Below are positions 1 to 7,223 of a stretch of DNA of 60,546 nucleotides, one piece after another. This stretch comes from a virus. Position numbers and translations under genes: made by a program. Each line of letters begins with the position of its first letter. Within the stretch, counting starts at the first letter, position 1. The notes under the pieces were generated by a model. The model was not told the DNA's origin. It searched no databases and saw only the letters and a list, made by a program, of their open reading frames with translations. The DNA is taken from positions 1 to 60,546 of IMG/VR virus record IMGVR_UViG_3300028024_000009; one strand, given 5' to 3'.

Positions 1-68
1 CTCCTCCCTGAAAACGAGCGCACTCGACTGTGGAGAAAATACAGCGATGCTTTCGCGGAGCTGACCCC

Positions 69-554
69 ATGAGATTGATTCGAACGCGTTCGACCGAAAC
101 GTATACGATGGGGTACTTCGAGCTGTCGAACGACCGACGCATCTACTCGCTAGAACGGCCGTGGGTTGCATGTACTCGAGGCAGTGCCAGTAATCTCCTG
201 CGGGGAATTCCTCCGTGCGGCGTGAAAGGCGTCTCGTGCGTTCCTCCCGGGCGTTATCTGCTCGAAAGGCACGAGTCGGAAGATCATCCAGGTACGCTCG
301 CGCTGGTGAATCCCGAGCTGTGGGTTTATCATCAGGAGTTTTTCGTGCCGAAGCCACAGCGGGGGATCGCGCGCACGGCAGTGCTGATCCACCCTGCCAA
401 CTGGCCCGAGCAGTTGCGCGGCTGTATCGCTCCGGGTCTAATTCAGGGGATCGGATATGTCGAGAATTCCCGTACGGCAACCGCACTTCTGTACAAGGAG
501 CTGACAGACGGCGATACCCTCGAGATCGTTTACGACCCGGCGCAATTGGTATGA
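69..554 (+). CDS. DUF5675 family protein
   Basis: A 161-residue protein that fits the DUF5675 pattern: an early T-x-G stretch, the Leu-Glu-Arg-Pro-Trp motif near residue 30, a Pro-Pro-Gly-Arg-Tyr motif, then Val-Leu-Ile-His-Pro-Ala-Asn and a Gly-Cys-Ile motif. The family is common in phages and its biochemical role is not established. I chose ATG at 69, which has GGAG eight bases upstream, over an in-frame GTG at 30. The next gene starts three bases after the stop. No endolysin is recognisable elsewhere, but nothing here shows that this protein is one. Confidence 0.75.
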   Translation: MRLIRTRSTETYTMGYFELSNDRRIYSLERPWVACTRGSASNLLRGIPPCGVKGVSCVPPGRYLLERHESEDHPGTLALVNPELWVYHQEFFVPKPQRGIARTAVLIHPANWPEQLRGCIAPGLIQGIGYVENSRTATALLYKELTDGDTLEIVYDPAQLV

Positions 555-557
555 GAT

Positions 558-785
558 ATGTTCATCAGCTTCACGATTGCCATCGTTCTGCTCGGTACGA
601 TCTATGGCGGAATGCTGTGGGAGGTGCGTCGGTTGCGGGAGAGAGTCCACGACCAGCAGAATCAGATCACGTGGTGCATGGCGGTGATCTCCCTGATCGC
701 AGTTCAAATTGGTATGTCCTTACCCAAAACCCCGGAGCAATGGAAAAATGAGCGGGACCCCTCGCAAGATGCAGGTGACCTTTGA
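558..785 (+). CDS. Small single-pass membrane protein
   Basis: A 75-residue protein with a hydrophobic N-terminal segment (about residues 2-20), a charged Arg/Glu-rich helix, a second hydrophobic stretch near residues 35-50 and a polar acidic tail. It could be a lysis accessory or an early membrane peptide, but the sequence does not decide. It lies between the DUF5675 gene and a gene whose start overlaps its end by 38 bases. Confidence 0.6.
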   Translation: MFISFTIAIVLLGTIYGGMLWEVRRLRERVHDQQNQITWCMAVISLIAVQIGMSLPKTPEQWKNERDPSQDAGDL

Positions 786-933
786 AGAATTCTCTGCCGA
801 GCGGACTTCGATCACCGTTGAGGTGGAAGTCTCGGGAGACGGGGCCGACGCGATCTCCCAAGCTTGTCAGAAGCTCGATTCTTCTTCATTCTGGGTGGCC
901 ACTGGAGTAGTCGAATGTCCAACGACAAAGTAG
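748..933 (+). CDS. Small hypothetical protein
   Basis: A 61-residue protein beginning Met-Ser-Gly-Thr-Pro. ATG at 748 is preferred to the in-frame upstream start at 709 because it shortens the overlap with the preceding gene. The protein is beta-rich, with alternating Val/Glu residues (about 17-30). Family not recognised. Confidence 0.55.
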   Translation: MSGTPRKMQVTFEEFSAERTSITVEVEVSGDGADAISQACQKLDSSSFWVATGVVECPTTK

Positions 934-1115
934 TCTACTTGAAGTTCAAGAACGATAACGCACCGATTCAGGAGGCTGTCTGCTACACCGGCTGTGCGAT
1001 CTGTCACAATAAGACATTTGTCATCATTGAGGACAATCCAGTCGGGAAGTATCCGATGGTTCGCTGCGCGTGTTGCGGGGCTGACATTGGCCGAGTCGGG
1101 TGGGCGCCGGATTGA
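915..1115 (+). CDS. Small zinc-ribbon-like protein
   Basis: A 66-residue protein with two Cys-x-x-Cys knuckles (Cys-Ala-Ile-Cys and Cys-Ala-Cys-Cys), separated by about 26 residues and consistent with one zinc ribbon. The start at 915 overlaps the previous gene by 19 bases; the upstream in-frame ATG at 864 would deepen that overlap. Function unknown; a nucleic-acid or protein adaptor role is only a guess. Confidence 0.6.
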   Translation: MSNDKVVYLKFKNDNAPIQEAVCYTGCAICHNKTFVIIEDNPVGKYPMVRCACCGADIGRVGWAPD

Positions 1116-1175
1116 CTTCGAACGAATAGCCTTGGGTGGCTCGTTTGGTCGATAATGCGGCATCGGAGGTGCTAT

Positions 1176-1448
1176 ATGATCCATCCCCCGTTGAGGATAA
1201 AGTGGAAGGACGGTTCGCTCGTTACGGTCGCGGAAGCCGCGCGACGGATCGGGATCACCCAATGCGGGCTGTGGCATCGTCTTGAGATCGGTGTCCCCCG
1301 CGACCAGCTGTTCTTGCCCGGTACCGGATCGCGGGCCGCGCGAGTGGCCCAGATTCTGAAAGACGGCTCCCCGTTCATCGGGGCAATATCCGGCGAGATG
1401 ACACCCGAAGAGTATCTCGAAAACGACACGGGCCCGAAGAAACGATGA
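1176..1448 (+). CDS. Small HTH-like protein
   Basis: A 90-residue protein. Residues of about 12-40 read as a phage-type helix-turn-helix: Thr-Val-Ala-Glu-Ala-Ala-Arg-Arg-Ile-Gly-Ile-Thr, then a Trp-His-Arg-Leu-Glu-x-Gly recognition segment. This resembles the common TVAEAARRLGI-type phage DNA-binding helices. ATG at 1176 has GGAGGT six bases upstream, which favours it over the in-frame ATG at 1155. A regulatory role in the left arm is inferred. Confidence 0.6.
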   Translation: MIHPPLRIKWKDGSLVTVAEAARRIGITQCGLWHRLEIGVPRDQLFLPGTGSRAARVAQILKDGSPFIGAISGEMTPEEYLENDTGPKKR

Positions 1449-1573
1449 TTTACGGTCCCGTCATTTCGTTCGGCTACTGCTTCCAATGGCGCAAAGGTCG
1501 TTGGATTGCTAAACCCCTGAAACACATCTACGCTGCAAAGGAATTCTACCGGTGGGACCGTACCTTTGGCTGA
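1445..1573 (+). CDS. 42-residue hypothetical protein
   Basis: Starts on ATGA, overlapping the stop of the preceding gene by four bases, which implies translational coupling. It is rich in aromatic and basic residues (Phe, Tyr, Trp, Lys, Arg) and no family is recognised. Its end overlaps the next gene by 22 bases. Confidence 0.5.
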   Translation: MIYGPVISFGYCFQWRKGRWIAKPLKHIYAAKEFYRWDRTFG

Positions 1574-1722
1574 TCAGCGCCACGCTCCTCGTGGTGCTCG
1601 GAGTCGTCGAGATCTCTTCCAACCCCCACGCTTTCCTCGGTTGGGGCGCTTTGATTGTGGCCGGAGTGCATCTCTTAGTGTTCTGTCTCCGAATCAGATA
1701 TGATCGTATGAGGATTCGCTGA
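1552..1722 (+). CDS. 56-residue membrane protein (GTG start)
   Basis: GTG at 1552 follows an AAAGGA ribosome-binding site at a normal distance. The product has two hydrophobic segments (about residues 3-19 and 26-45) and a basic C-terminal tail, so it is probably a two-pass membrane peptide. The stop overlaps the next start in a TGATG arrangement. Confidence 0.5.
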   Translation: MGPYLWLISATLLVVLGVVEISSNPHAFLGWGALIVAGVHLLVFCLRIRYDRMRIR

Positions 1723-2000
1723 TGCGCTGGAAGAAAGGGGAAACCTTTAAGAAGATGCCGCCGCTCGCGATGATCCAATCGATCACGGTCGAGTATACCA
1801 AGGGATGCCTAGCGCCGGCTCAGCTGGTCAATCTGTCGATGTATGCCGGCATGCGTCGCGACAATCAGAGGATCCCTCCGGGGCAATTCTACTTCTATAT
1901 GGATTTCGATAACAACCCGTCCGGGTTGCACATCTACCCCACCCCTGAGAAACAACTGAACGTGCGCGTGCGCTATCTGCCAAAGGTGCAAGAAATATGA
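1722..2000 (+). CDS. Hypothetical protein
   Basis: A 92-residue soluble protein with mixed alpha/beta composition, coupled to its upstream neighbour (TGATG) and to its downstream neighbour (ATGA). A Phe-Tyr-Phe-Tyr-Met-Asp segment sits in the middle. Family not recognised. Confidence 0.6.
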   Translation: MRWKKGETFKKMPPLAMIQSITVEYTKGCLAPAQLVNLSMYAGMRRDNQRIPPGQFYFYMDFDNNPSGLHIYPTPEKQLNVRVRYLPKVQEI

Positions 2001-2257
2001 TTACGGATCTGCTTCGACGGCTCGGGTATCTCAAGGTCGATTACGGCTTCTCCTGCGGCCGTCACTTCATCGAGATCGACGGGAAAATCATCGCGCAGAC
2101 GAACGGCAACGACGTTTGGATGCGTGACGAGGACATCTCGACCCTGGGACGCGCTGTAATTCCGGGATGCGCCGCGCATTGGCAACGGCCGGTGCGCGAC
2201 CGGCAGTCGTCGGTCTTCTCGAAACTCGATCCATACCGTAGTGAGGATTTAGTATGA
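1997..2257 (+). CDS. Hypothetical protein
   Basis: An 86-residue soluble protein, start-stop coupled (ATGA) with both neighbours. Residues 20-45 contain an Ile-Glu-Ile-Asp-Gly-Lys-Ile strand pattern. No family recognised. Confidence 0.6.
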   Translation: MITDLLRRLGYLKVDYGFSCGRHFIEIDGKIIAQTNGNDVWMRDEDISTLGRAVIPGCAAHWQRPVRDRQSSVFSKLDPYRSEDLV

Positions 2258-2487
2258 GATCGATTCGCTGGTACGCTTCGGCGACGACCCTCATCGTTTT
2301 CTACTCGGTGATCGTAGCGTTCCTCCTCTACCTGATCTTCTGGGTCGGAGTTGTCGAATGGTTATTCCCGAAGCTGCTCGGGCTGGATCGGTACGATTGG
2401 TTCGGGCTCGGGATTCTCGTCGGGTCTATTCTGTTAGGTTGGTGGATTTATGTCGCGCATAAAACGATCATGGAAGCAGACGATTAA
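2254..2487 (+). CDS. Two-pass membrane protein
   Basis: 77 residues with two strong hydrophobic segments (about 8-33 and 48-68) and a short charged C-terminus. It is coupled by ATGA to the upstream gene and overlaps the next gene by 38 bases. A holin-like function is possible but unsupported; another holin-like gene is at 24670. Confidence 0.6.
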   Translation: MRSIRWYASATTLIVFYSVIVAFLLYLIFWVGVVEWLFPKLLGLDRYDWFGLGILVGSILLGWWIYVAHKTIMEADD

Positions 2488-2674
2488 GATTGATTTCCGG
2501 GAGATGCCGGACTATACGCGGTCCGAGCGCTATTTCGAACGTCGGTACAACCGACGACATTACGAGGCCGATCCCCGCGATTGGGATGCCGAGGAGATCT
2601 GCGAAATGAACGATCTGTACTCGTCCGGCGACCCGTGGGGAGGCGACGCCTCGATTTGGGAGTTAGATACGTGA
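2450..2674 (+). CDS. Hypothetical protein
   Basis: A 74-residue protein, strongly basic in its first half (Arg/Lys/Tyr-rich) and acidic in its second. It begins inside the preceding membrane-protein gene and ends in a GTGA overlap with the next. No family recognised. Confidence 0.55.
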   Translation: MSRIKRSWKQTIKIDFREMPDYTRSERYFERRYNRRHYEADPRDWDAEEICEMNDLYSSGDPWGGDASIWELDT

Positions 2675-2904
2675 GAATATTCGAGATAGACAACCATTTC
2701 ATCGACCTCGAGTCGATTACGGCAATCACCCCTGTACAGGAGGCGAAGCAGGGGTGGGGGTGCTGGGGATTCGCCGTGCATTGCAAGCTGCACGAGCGGC
2801 CGATGTGGATCGGCGACAGCATCGAGACGGATCACTGGAGGACGAAGGAGCAGATTTGGGATATCCGTGCCACTCTGATCAACGCATGGAAGGAGGGTGC
2901 ATGA
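2671..2904 (+). CDS. Hypothetical protein (GTG start)
   Basis: A 77-residue protein. GTG at 2671 overlaps the preceding stop as GTGA, and the reading frame upstream of it shows no coding character. It contains a Trp-Gly-Cys-Trp-Gly-Phe segment and a predicted C-terminal helix. Family not recognised. Confidence 0.55.
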   Translation: MRIFEIDNHFIDLESITAITPVQEAKQGWGCWGFAVHCKLHERPMWIGDSIETDHWRTKEQIWDIRATLINAWKEGA

Positions 2905-3182
2905 TTCCCGAGAAGAAACCGTGCCCGTGTGGATACGTTTCACCGACGACCGGTAAAGGCTGCCCGCAGGTGATCCTGTCAGGATTCGGTAATCCGATGG
3001 ACGTCGAGACGGCTGACGAGATTATCGAGACATACAAGGACGCCGCACGGTTGAACTTTCTGCTTGCGAATCCGGGCGTATGCGCTACGCTCCAATTTCA
3101 GCTCGCACGCAAGCGGCGTGAGTGGATCGATTATCAGATGACGAAGCCGGGGAGGAAGAAACGTGCCAAAGAAACAGAGTAA
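2901..3182 (+). CDS. Small protein with Cys-rich N-terminus
   Basis: A 93-residue protein whose ATG at 2901 overlaps the previous stop and follows a GGAGGG site. The N-terminus carries Lys-Pro-Cys-Pro-Cys-Gly and a later Gly-Cys-Pro, possibly half of a zinc knuckle; the C-terminus is strongly basic. Function unknown. Confidence 0.55.
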   Translation: MIPEKKPCPCGYVSPTTGKGCPQVILSGFGNPMDVETADEIIETYKDAARLNFLLANPGVCATLQFQLARKRREWIDYQMTKPGRKKRAKETE

Positions 3183-3336
3183 GAATACGGTCACCGCCGT
3201 AATCTCGCAGATTCAGAACGACATCGACGATACGACCCGAGACCTCTCGGACGCCGAATATCTCGAGGTTCTCGAGGATATCGAGGGCTATATCAAATCA
3301 TGCATCGAAGCCAAGAAAGAGGAGATGGAGAAATGA
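3163..3336 (+). CDS. 57-residue helical protein (GTG start)
   Basis: GTG at 3163 follows GGAGGAAG at a good distance. The product is largely helical and charged (an Asp-Asp-Thr-Thr-Arg-Asp-Leu-Ser pattern and a C-terminal Lys-Lys-Glu-Glu run). Its stop overlaps the next start (ATGA). Confidence 0.5.
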   Translation: MPKKQSKNTVTAVISQIQNDIDDTTRDLSDAEYLEVLEDIEGYIKSCIEAKKEEMEK

Positions 3337-3575
3337 TTCCAGTAGTTGGTCAGTGGTACGAGGATCTGTCAACGAAGTTCAAGGTGACTTTCGTTGATCA
3401 CGACGACGGTCGGGTTGAGGTCGAATACCAGGACGGAAGCTCCGGCGAGATGGATATCGATGAATGGGATGAGGAGGATATCGCGCAGATCGAAGCCCCG
3501 CTCGACGATGAAGACGAGGACGCAGAGGACGAAGACGACGTAGAAGATGAGGACGAGGAGTACGACGATGTCTGA
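3333..3575 (+). CDS. DUF6763-like protein with acidic tail
   Basis: 80 residues. The N-terminal half (Val-Val-Gly-Gln-Trp-Tyr, then Phe-x-Val-x-Phe-Val-Asp-His-Asp-Asp-Gly, Val-Glu-Tyr-Gln-Asp-Gly and Met-Asp-Ile-Asp-Glu-Trp) resembles my recollection of DUF6763, a small uncharacterised bacterial family. The last 30 residues are nearly all Asp/Glu, as in a DNA mimic or a solubility tail. The gene is coupled to both neighbours by short overlaps. Confidence 0.6.
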   Translation: MIPVVGQWYEDLSTKFKVTFVDHDDGRVEVEYQDGSSGEMDIDEWDEEDIAQIEAPLDDEDEDAEDEDDVEDEDEEYDDV

Positions 3576-3690
3576 GTGGGCAGTCCAAAATCCGAATGGA
3601 TTCGGGTTTATCCTGTTTTGCGCCATTGCATCGGTTACGATCATCGGCGTGGCCTTTGCGATTGCCATCTCTGAGAGGAGAAGACAATGA
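3568..3690 (+). CDS. 40-residue membrane peptide
   Basis: One hydrophobic segment (residues 12-34) with a Glu-Arg-Arg-Arg-Gln tail; probably single-pass with a cytoplasmic C-terminus. It starts eight bases before the previous stop and overlaps the thyX start by four bases. Confidence 0.5.
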   Translation: MSEWAVQNPNGFGFILFCAIASVTIIGVAFAIAISERRRQ

Positions 3691-4682
3691 TCCGCTTGCT
3701 CGACCACGGATTCGTTCGTCTCGTTTCCTACGTTCAGCCAGCGCCCGATTTCTCGGCCGTTGATAACCCCGAGTACGGAGGAAGTTCGGCTGACGTGATT
3801 CTCGATGCGCATAGCAAGTGGACGGGGGATCTGGAAATCATCCGCAACGCGCGCGTGTCGTACGATGCCGATTGGCGTAATGACGGAACGGTCCTGCACG
3901 AGCCGCATTGCCCGTCGATCCTGCCGCCGATGTCGAACGGAGAGCCTCGGCCCTGCAATTGCGTTCCACGTACGGTCTCGGACTCGCGCCTGATGGAGTA
4001 TCTCTACTCCCATATCCATTCGACGCCGTTCGAGGCGATGATCTTCACGTTCGAGGTGCAGGCACCGATCTTCGTCTTCCGGCAGTGGCATCGGCATCGC
4101 ACGTGGTCATATAACGAGGTGAGCGCGCGTTATACGGAGCTGCCGAGCACGTACTACGTTCCGGCCCCGGAGGATATCGGAACGCAAGACCCGAAAAACA
4201 AGCAAGGGCGTTCCTTCGTCCAAACCATGTCACAGGGCTATGCCGAACGCGAGCGGCAGCGGCTGATGGTTGAGGGGTTCGATATCGAAGCTTCCCACGC
4301 ACATCGGACGTACCAGGATCGACTGGGAGAGGGCGTGCCGCGCGAGATCGCACGGATCAACCTACCCCTGTCAACGTACTCCCGGATGTTCGGTACGGTA
4401 GATTTGTGGAACCTCTTCGGCTTCCTATCCCTGAGGGACCACCCGCATGCGCAGTACGAGATTCGAGTCTACGCGCAGGCGCTGAAAGAGCTGATCCGTC
4501 CAATCGTGCCGGAGGCGATGCGCGCGTACGACCGGTTCAAACGGACGATGATCGACACTGAGCATGAGTTTGTTGCGGATGTCAGGAACCTCGCACAGAC
4601 GATCACGGTCAACGGAAAAGAGTATATCGTGCAGGTCACGCCGGTGCCGTCTGACGACATGCTGATGCCAAAGGTGCGATAA
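3687..4682 (+). CDS. thyX: Flavin-dependent thymidylate synthase
   Basis: A 331-residue ThyX, which makes dTMP from dUMP using FAD, NADPH and methylene-tetrahydrofolate. The diagnostic RHRxxSxNExSxRY motif is complete at about residues 136-149, following the Phe-Arg-Gln-Trp segment that normally precedes it. The protein is longer than typical bacterial ThyX because of an N-terminal extension and an internal Cys-rich loop (residues 72-95). It is coupled to neighbouring small genes. The right arm encodes a dCMP deaminase that would supply dUMP, and also a ThyA-family homologue. Confidence 0.95.
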   Translation: MIRLLDHGFVRLVSYVQPAPDFSAVDNPEYGGSSADVILDAHSKWTGDLEIIRNARVSYDADWRNDGTVLHEPHCPSILPPMSNGEPRPCNCVPRTVSDSRLMEYLYSHIHSTPFEAMIFTFEVQAPIFVFRQWHRHRTWSYNEVSARYTELPSTYYVPAPEDIGTQDPKNKQGRSFVQTMSQGYAERERQRLMVEGFDIEASHAHRTYQDRLGEGVPREIARINLPLSTYSRMFGTVDLWNLFGFLSLRDHPHAQYEIRVYAQALKELIRPIVPEAMRAYDRFKRTMIDTEHEFVADVRNLAQTITVNGKEYIVQVTPVPSDDMLMPKVR

Positions 4683-4906
4683 TGCGCAAGAAATTTACGA
4701 ATCAGGAGAAAAAGGAAGCGTGGAATCGCGGGGGATCGCTGCGACCCCGTACCCTGCTTCTGGAGGAGAAGATCAAGGAGCACGCGGCACGTACGGTTGA
4801 TAAGAGTGATGCCAGCAATCATCCTTTCATCGAGGGTTGGCATCGTAGAGTTTTGAAGGATTACGAGAAATGGAGAGAAAAGAATGGCAAAGGGTCGAAC
4901 TCCTGA
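4682..4906 (+). CDS. Small basic helical protein
   Basis: 74 residues, highly charged (Lys, Glu, Arg) and mostly helical. It begins on the last base of the thyX stop (TAATG) and overlaps the next gene by 23 bases. No family recognised. Confidence 0.6.
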   Translation: MRKKFTNQEKKEAWNRGGSLRPRTLLLEEKIKEHAARTVDKSDASNHPFIEGWHRRVLKDYEKWREKNGKGSNS

Positions 4907-5093
4907 CTTCGAGATGAAGGCGATGAATAAAGGAACCGAACGCGCGCACCGCGTCGGCGCCGCATGGATGAATCGGGACAAGGAGGGGAACATCACTAGT
5001 ATCTCAATCAACCTCGACGAGTTCGTCGTTCTGGAAGGTAAGAACAACGATCTCGCTCTTACACTATTTCCTTGGGAGGAGAAGAAAAAATGA
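4884..5093 (+). CDS. Hypothetical protein
   Basis: A 69-residue soluble protein. The middle carries a beta-hairpin-like Ile-Ser-Ile-Asn-Leu-Asp segment. It overlaps the next gene by four bases. Family not recognised. Confidence 0.6.
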   Translation: MAKGRTPDFEMKAMNKGTERAHRVGAAWMNRDKEGNITSISINLDEFVVLEGKNNDLALTLFPWEEKKK

Positions 5094-5503
5094 CTAGATA
5101 TGACGACGAGCCGAACGTCGGCGTTTGGATGGTTGTCGGGATTGTGATCCTCGCTCTCGTGATCGGACTTGCGATGGTCGGATGTCCTACGTACAACGTC
5201 TACACGGCCCAGAAAGCGGGTGAGGCTGAGCTGGCTCAAGCGACGCAGAATCGGCAGATCGCGATCAACGAGGCGCAAGCGAAGATGGAGTCTGCCAAGC
5301 TCCTTGCCCAGGCGGAGGTCGAACGGGCCAAGGGAGTCGCCGAGGCGAACAAGATCATCGCGGAGGGTCTCAAAGGCCATGACGAATACCTTCGATATCT
5401 CTGGATCACGGAAGTTGCCGCTGTCGGAAAAGACGGCAAGACTGTTGTTTATGTTCCGACGGAAGCGAATCTACCAATCCTCGAAGCGGGAGCGCGCAAA
5501 TGA
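5090..5503 (+). CDS. Membrane-anchored coiled-coil protein
   Basis: 137 residues. Residues 11-31 form a strong transmembrane or signal segment ending in Val-Gly-Cys, which could be a lipobox. A long Ala/Glu/Gln/Lys coiled coil (about 38-105) and a short globular end follow. Similar proteins in phages are often annotated as membrane or SPFH-like proteins. ATG at 5090 is used instead of the in-frame ATG at 5072 because it makes an ATGA-type overlap and follows GGAGGAG. Role unknown; periplasmic or membrane scaffolding is inferred. Confidence 0.65.
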   Translation: MTRYDDEPNVGVWMVVGIVILALVIGLAMVGCPTYNVYTAQKAGEAELAQATQNRQIAINEAQAKMESAKLLAQAEVERAKGVAEANKIIAEGLKGHDEYLRYLWITEVAAVGKDGKTVVYVPTEANLPILEAGARK

Positions 5504-5649
5504 CCGGCCAAGAGCTGTACGAGCGATACCAGCAGCATTGCCACGGACGGATTGACTGCGTGGTCGAAGACTGGGACGATCTCTCCGAAGCAGACCAATC
5601 GACGTGGAATGCGCTCGGGTCCGAAGTTCATTGGATGGTACCAGAGTAG
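5500..5649 (+). CDS. 49-residue hypothetical protein
   Basis: Starts on ATGA at the end of the preceding gene and ends with TAG. It is acidic and rich in Trp, His and Asp, with a Tyr-Glu-Arg-Tyr-Gln-Gln-His-Cys N-terminal helix. Family not recognised. The intact coupled frame supports it as real. Confidence 0.5.
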   Translation: MTGQELYERYQQHCHGRIDCVVEDWDDLSEADQSTWNALGSEVHWMVPE

Positions 5650-5683
5650 CCTTCGAAGGCAATTCTGTCGTATGCTATCCGGC

Positions 5684-5884
5684 ATGAACCTCCCCGATTT
5701 TGAAAGCCCCGAGTGGAATGCGGAACGCGAGCGGCTGCAAGAGCAGATGGCGGCCGCTGTGGTCGCTCTCGTTACGCACATGAGCGGCCCCGGGCCCCTC
5801 TGCGGCAAATTTGATCTCCAGGACCCGTCCGGGCGTCCTATCTCCCTGACAATCGATGCGGGCGCACGCCCGCGGCCAAACTAA
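5684..5884 (+). CDS. Small hypothetical protein
   Basis: 66 residues from ATG at 5684; an in-frame ATG at 5672 is equally possible and no strong ribosome-binding site decides. An N-terminal amphipathic helix (Pro-Glu-Trp-Asn-Ala-Glu-Arg-Glu-Arg) is followed by a Gly/Pro-rich region. The stop overlaps the next start as TAATG. Confidence 0.5.
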   Translation: MNLPDFESPEWNAERERLQEQMAAAVVALVTHMSGPGPLCGKFDLQDPSGRPISLTIDAGARPRPN

Positions 5885-6243
5885 TGCGCTCGTTAGCTGA
5901 TAGCCGCAAGGCGTGGGAAGGTAGCTCGGTTCACACCACATTCACCGCGAACTGTGCATGCGGAGCGGAAGGCTATATCCAGGGAATTGATATCGAATTC
6001 GAGTCTCTGCGCCGCAAACTGAGTGTGGGGGGCTGGCGCTTTAACGATGCCGGCGACCGCTGCATCTGCCCGAAGTGCGGTCCGAAGAAATATCCGGAGC
6101 TGTACGTTCCTAACTCTCACTACAAAGCTAAACCAGATGGCAGTGTCAGTAATTCTCCGCGTGTCGTGCGACGCGTCGGTCAATCGGGAAGGAAGCAAGC
6201 TGAAAAAAAAGTGCTCGCGCCACGACGAATTCGAAAGCTCTAA
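5884..6243 (+). CDS. Zinc-finger protein, member A of a tandem pair
   Basis: 119 residues with Cys-Ala-Cys-Gly near residue 24 and Cys-Ile-Cys-Pro-Lys-Cys-Gly near residue 59, a likely zinc ribbon built around a Gly-Trp-x-Phe segment. The last 40 residues are basic and low in complexity. It overlaps the next gene by 107 bases, an unusually long overlap in this arm. The neighbour repeats the CPxCGP finger, which suggests gene duplication. Confidence 0.6.
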   Translation: MRSLADSRKAWEGSSVHTTFTANCACGAEGYIQGIDIEFESLRRKLSVGGWRFNDAGDRCICPKCGPKKYPELYVPNSHYKAKPDGSVSNSPRVVRRVGQSGRKQAEKKVLAPRRIRKL

Positions 6244-6373
6244 TATCTTCGCTTCGAAGAAGATGGCGACCGACGCGGGCTGGTGCTTTACGATGCGCTA
6301 CACGAAAGACATTATTCTCTGCCCCGACTGCGGGCCAGAAATCATGCCACACTACTACGCGAGGCGAACATGA
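6137..6373 (+). CDS. Zinc-finger protein, member B of a tandem pair
   Basis: 78 residues if ATG 6137 is used. The informative part is residues 25-72, where Cys, a Gly-Trp-Cys-Phe segment and Cys-Pro-Asp-Cys-Gly-Pro match the preceding protein. The start is uncertain because the N-terminal 25 residues lie entirely inside the upstream gene and have a weak ribosome-binding site. The true start may be further downstream, near 6203. Confidence 0.5.
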   Translation: MAVSVILRVSCDASVNREGSKLKKKCSRHDEFESSNIFASKKMATDAGWCFTMRYTKDIILCPDCGPEIMPHYYARRT

Positions 6374-6465
6374 CCTGCTCAGATTGGCTTGAAAAGAACT
6401 TCTGGTGGTTCTGTCCAATGGTCGGGATAACTCTCGCTGGAATCATAATTTGGTTCCTCGGGTGA
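6370..6465 (+). CDS. 31-residue membrane peptide
   Basis: Starts on ATGA at the end of the zinc-finger gene. It has a Trp-Phe-Trp-Trp-Phe-Cys motif and one transmembrane segment (about residues 10-30). It is the last protein gene before the long noncoding region. Confidence 0.45.
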   Translation: MTCSDWLEKNFWWFCPMVGITLAGIIIWFLG

Positions 6466-6473
6466 TCTTCGGG

Positions 6474-6503
6474 TTGCAGCCGCTGATCGTTCTGTTTTAA
6501 GCT
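6474..6503 (+). promoter_or_regulatory. Candidate promoter of the large RNA
   Basis: TTGCAG (6474-6479), an 18-base spacer and TAAGCT (6498-6503). The -35 hexamer is identical to that of the candidate at 15122. The -10 box is weak. It is placed to transcribe the structured noncoding region that follows. Confidence 0.35.
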
Positions 6504-7153
6504 ATCGTTCGTCGCTCGGGTTGTTCGTTCGATCCCGTGCGGTGGGGTTTACGAAGCTACTGCTCCTTCACGGCTTCTCGCAAGAGAAGTCCCCGGTTAC
6601 GGGGATAAGGAGAAACGCTCCCCGGAACCCCCGGGTCGCAGCCGCTCCCTGCTAAAGTCCGTGTTTCCCCACAGTTACCTGGACTCCCTGGTATAGCGGC
6701 TACGGTCCTTCGCGAAGATTTCCGGATGGCTCTCCTCGGGTCGTCGTGCATTAGCCAGCGGACTCTCGGATGCCGGAAATCTTCGCAAAGGATCGAGCCC
6801 CGGTGCGCACACATCGAGGTTCGTTCGAAAAGGAATGCGGTCGGCGTGGTCAGACACGCAGCAGCCAAGCCCGTATGCTAGGTTTACGCGGGACAGCTTC
6901 GTCGGGGAGAGCCTAGAAAGTTCCCGTCGCTGGTGAAAGAAGTCTTAGTAACGCGTCCAAGAGGCTCCCGGTTTACCGGTACAGCTCTATCCGGGACTAC
7001 CAAGCGAATCCAGCACCGCAGACGATGAATAGGGGAAGATCGTTAAGAGCTTCGGCTCGCGACTGGTGAGCTCAAAGTCACAGACAACGAGCTAACTTAC
7101 CAGCCAGCTAAGATCCTTAGCGGGATCGTCGCTGAAGAGCTTCCCCGGCGCCG

Positions 7154-7223
7154 ACGAGATTAGCTCAGTGGTAGAGTGCGGGACTAGGTCCCGAGGTCGA
7201 GGGTTCGAATCCCTCATCTCGTC
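7154..7223 (+). tRNA. tRNA-like element with shortened anticodon loop
   Basis: Acceptor ACGAGAT/ATCTCGT (extendable to 8 bp by G7153-C7223), TA at positions 8-9, D arm GCTC-AGTGGTA-GAGT, and T arm GAGGG-TTCGAAT-CCCTC are all canonical. The anticodon arm is not: CGGGA-CTAGG-TCCCG gives a 5-base loop, two short of normal. Melting one pair gives a 7-base loop with central TAG but C instead of the invariant T before it. No amino acid can be assigned. It may be a decayed tRNA or a structural tRNA mimic within the large RNA. No CCA is encoded. Confidence 0.55.

Noticed and set aside
3369-4097. 242-residue open frame antisense to the left-arm genes and thyX
   Set aside because: It spans three plus-strand genes, including the conserved ThyX motif; treated as a shadow.
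7154-7223. Amber suppressor or tRNA-Leu(UAG) reading of the tRNA-like element
   Set aside because: A 7-base loop with central TAG needs loss of a stem pair and lacks T33; TAG is used here as an ordinary stop (for example 5647-5649), so no stop reassignment is indicated.
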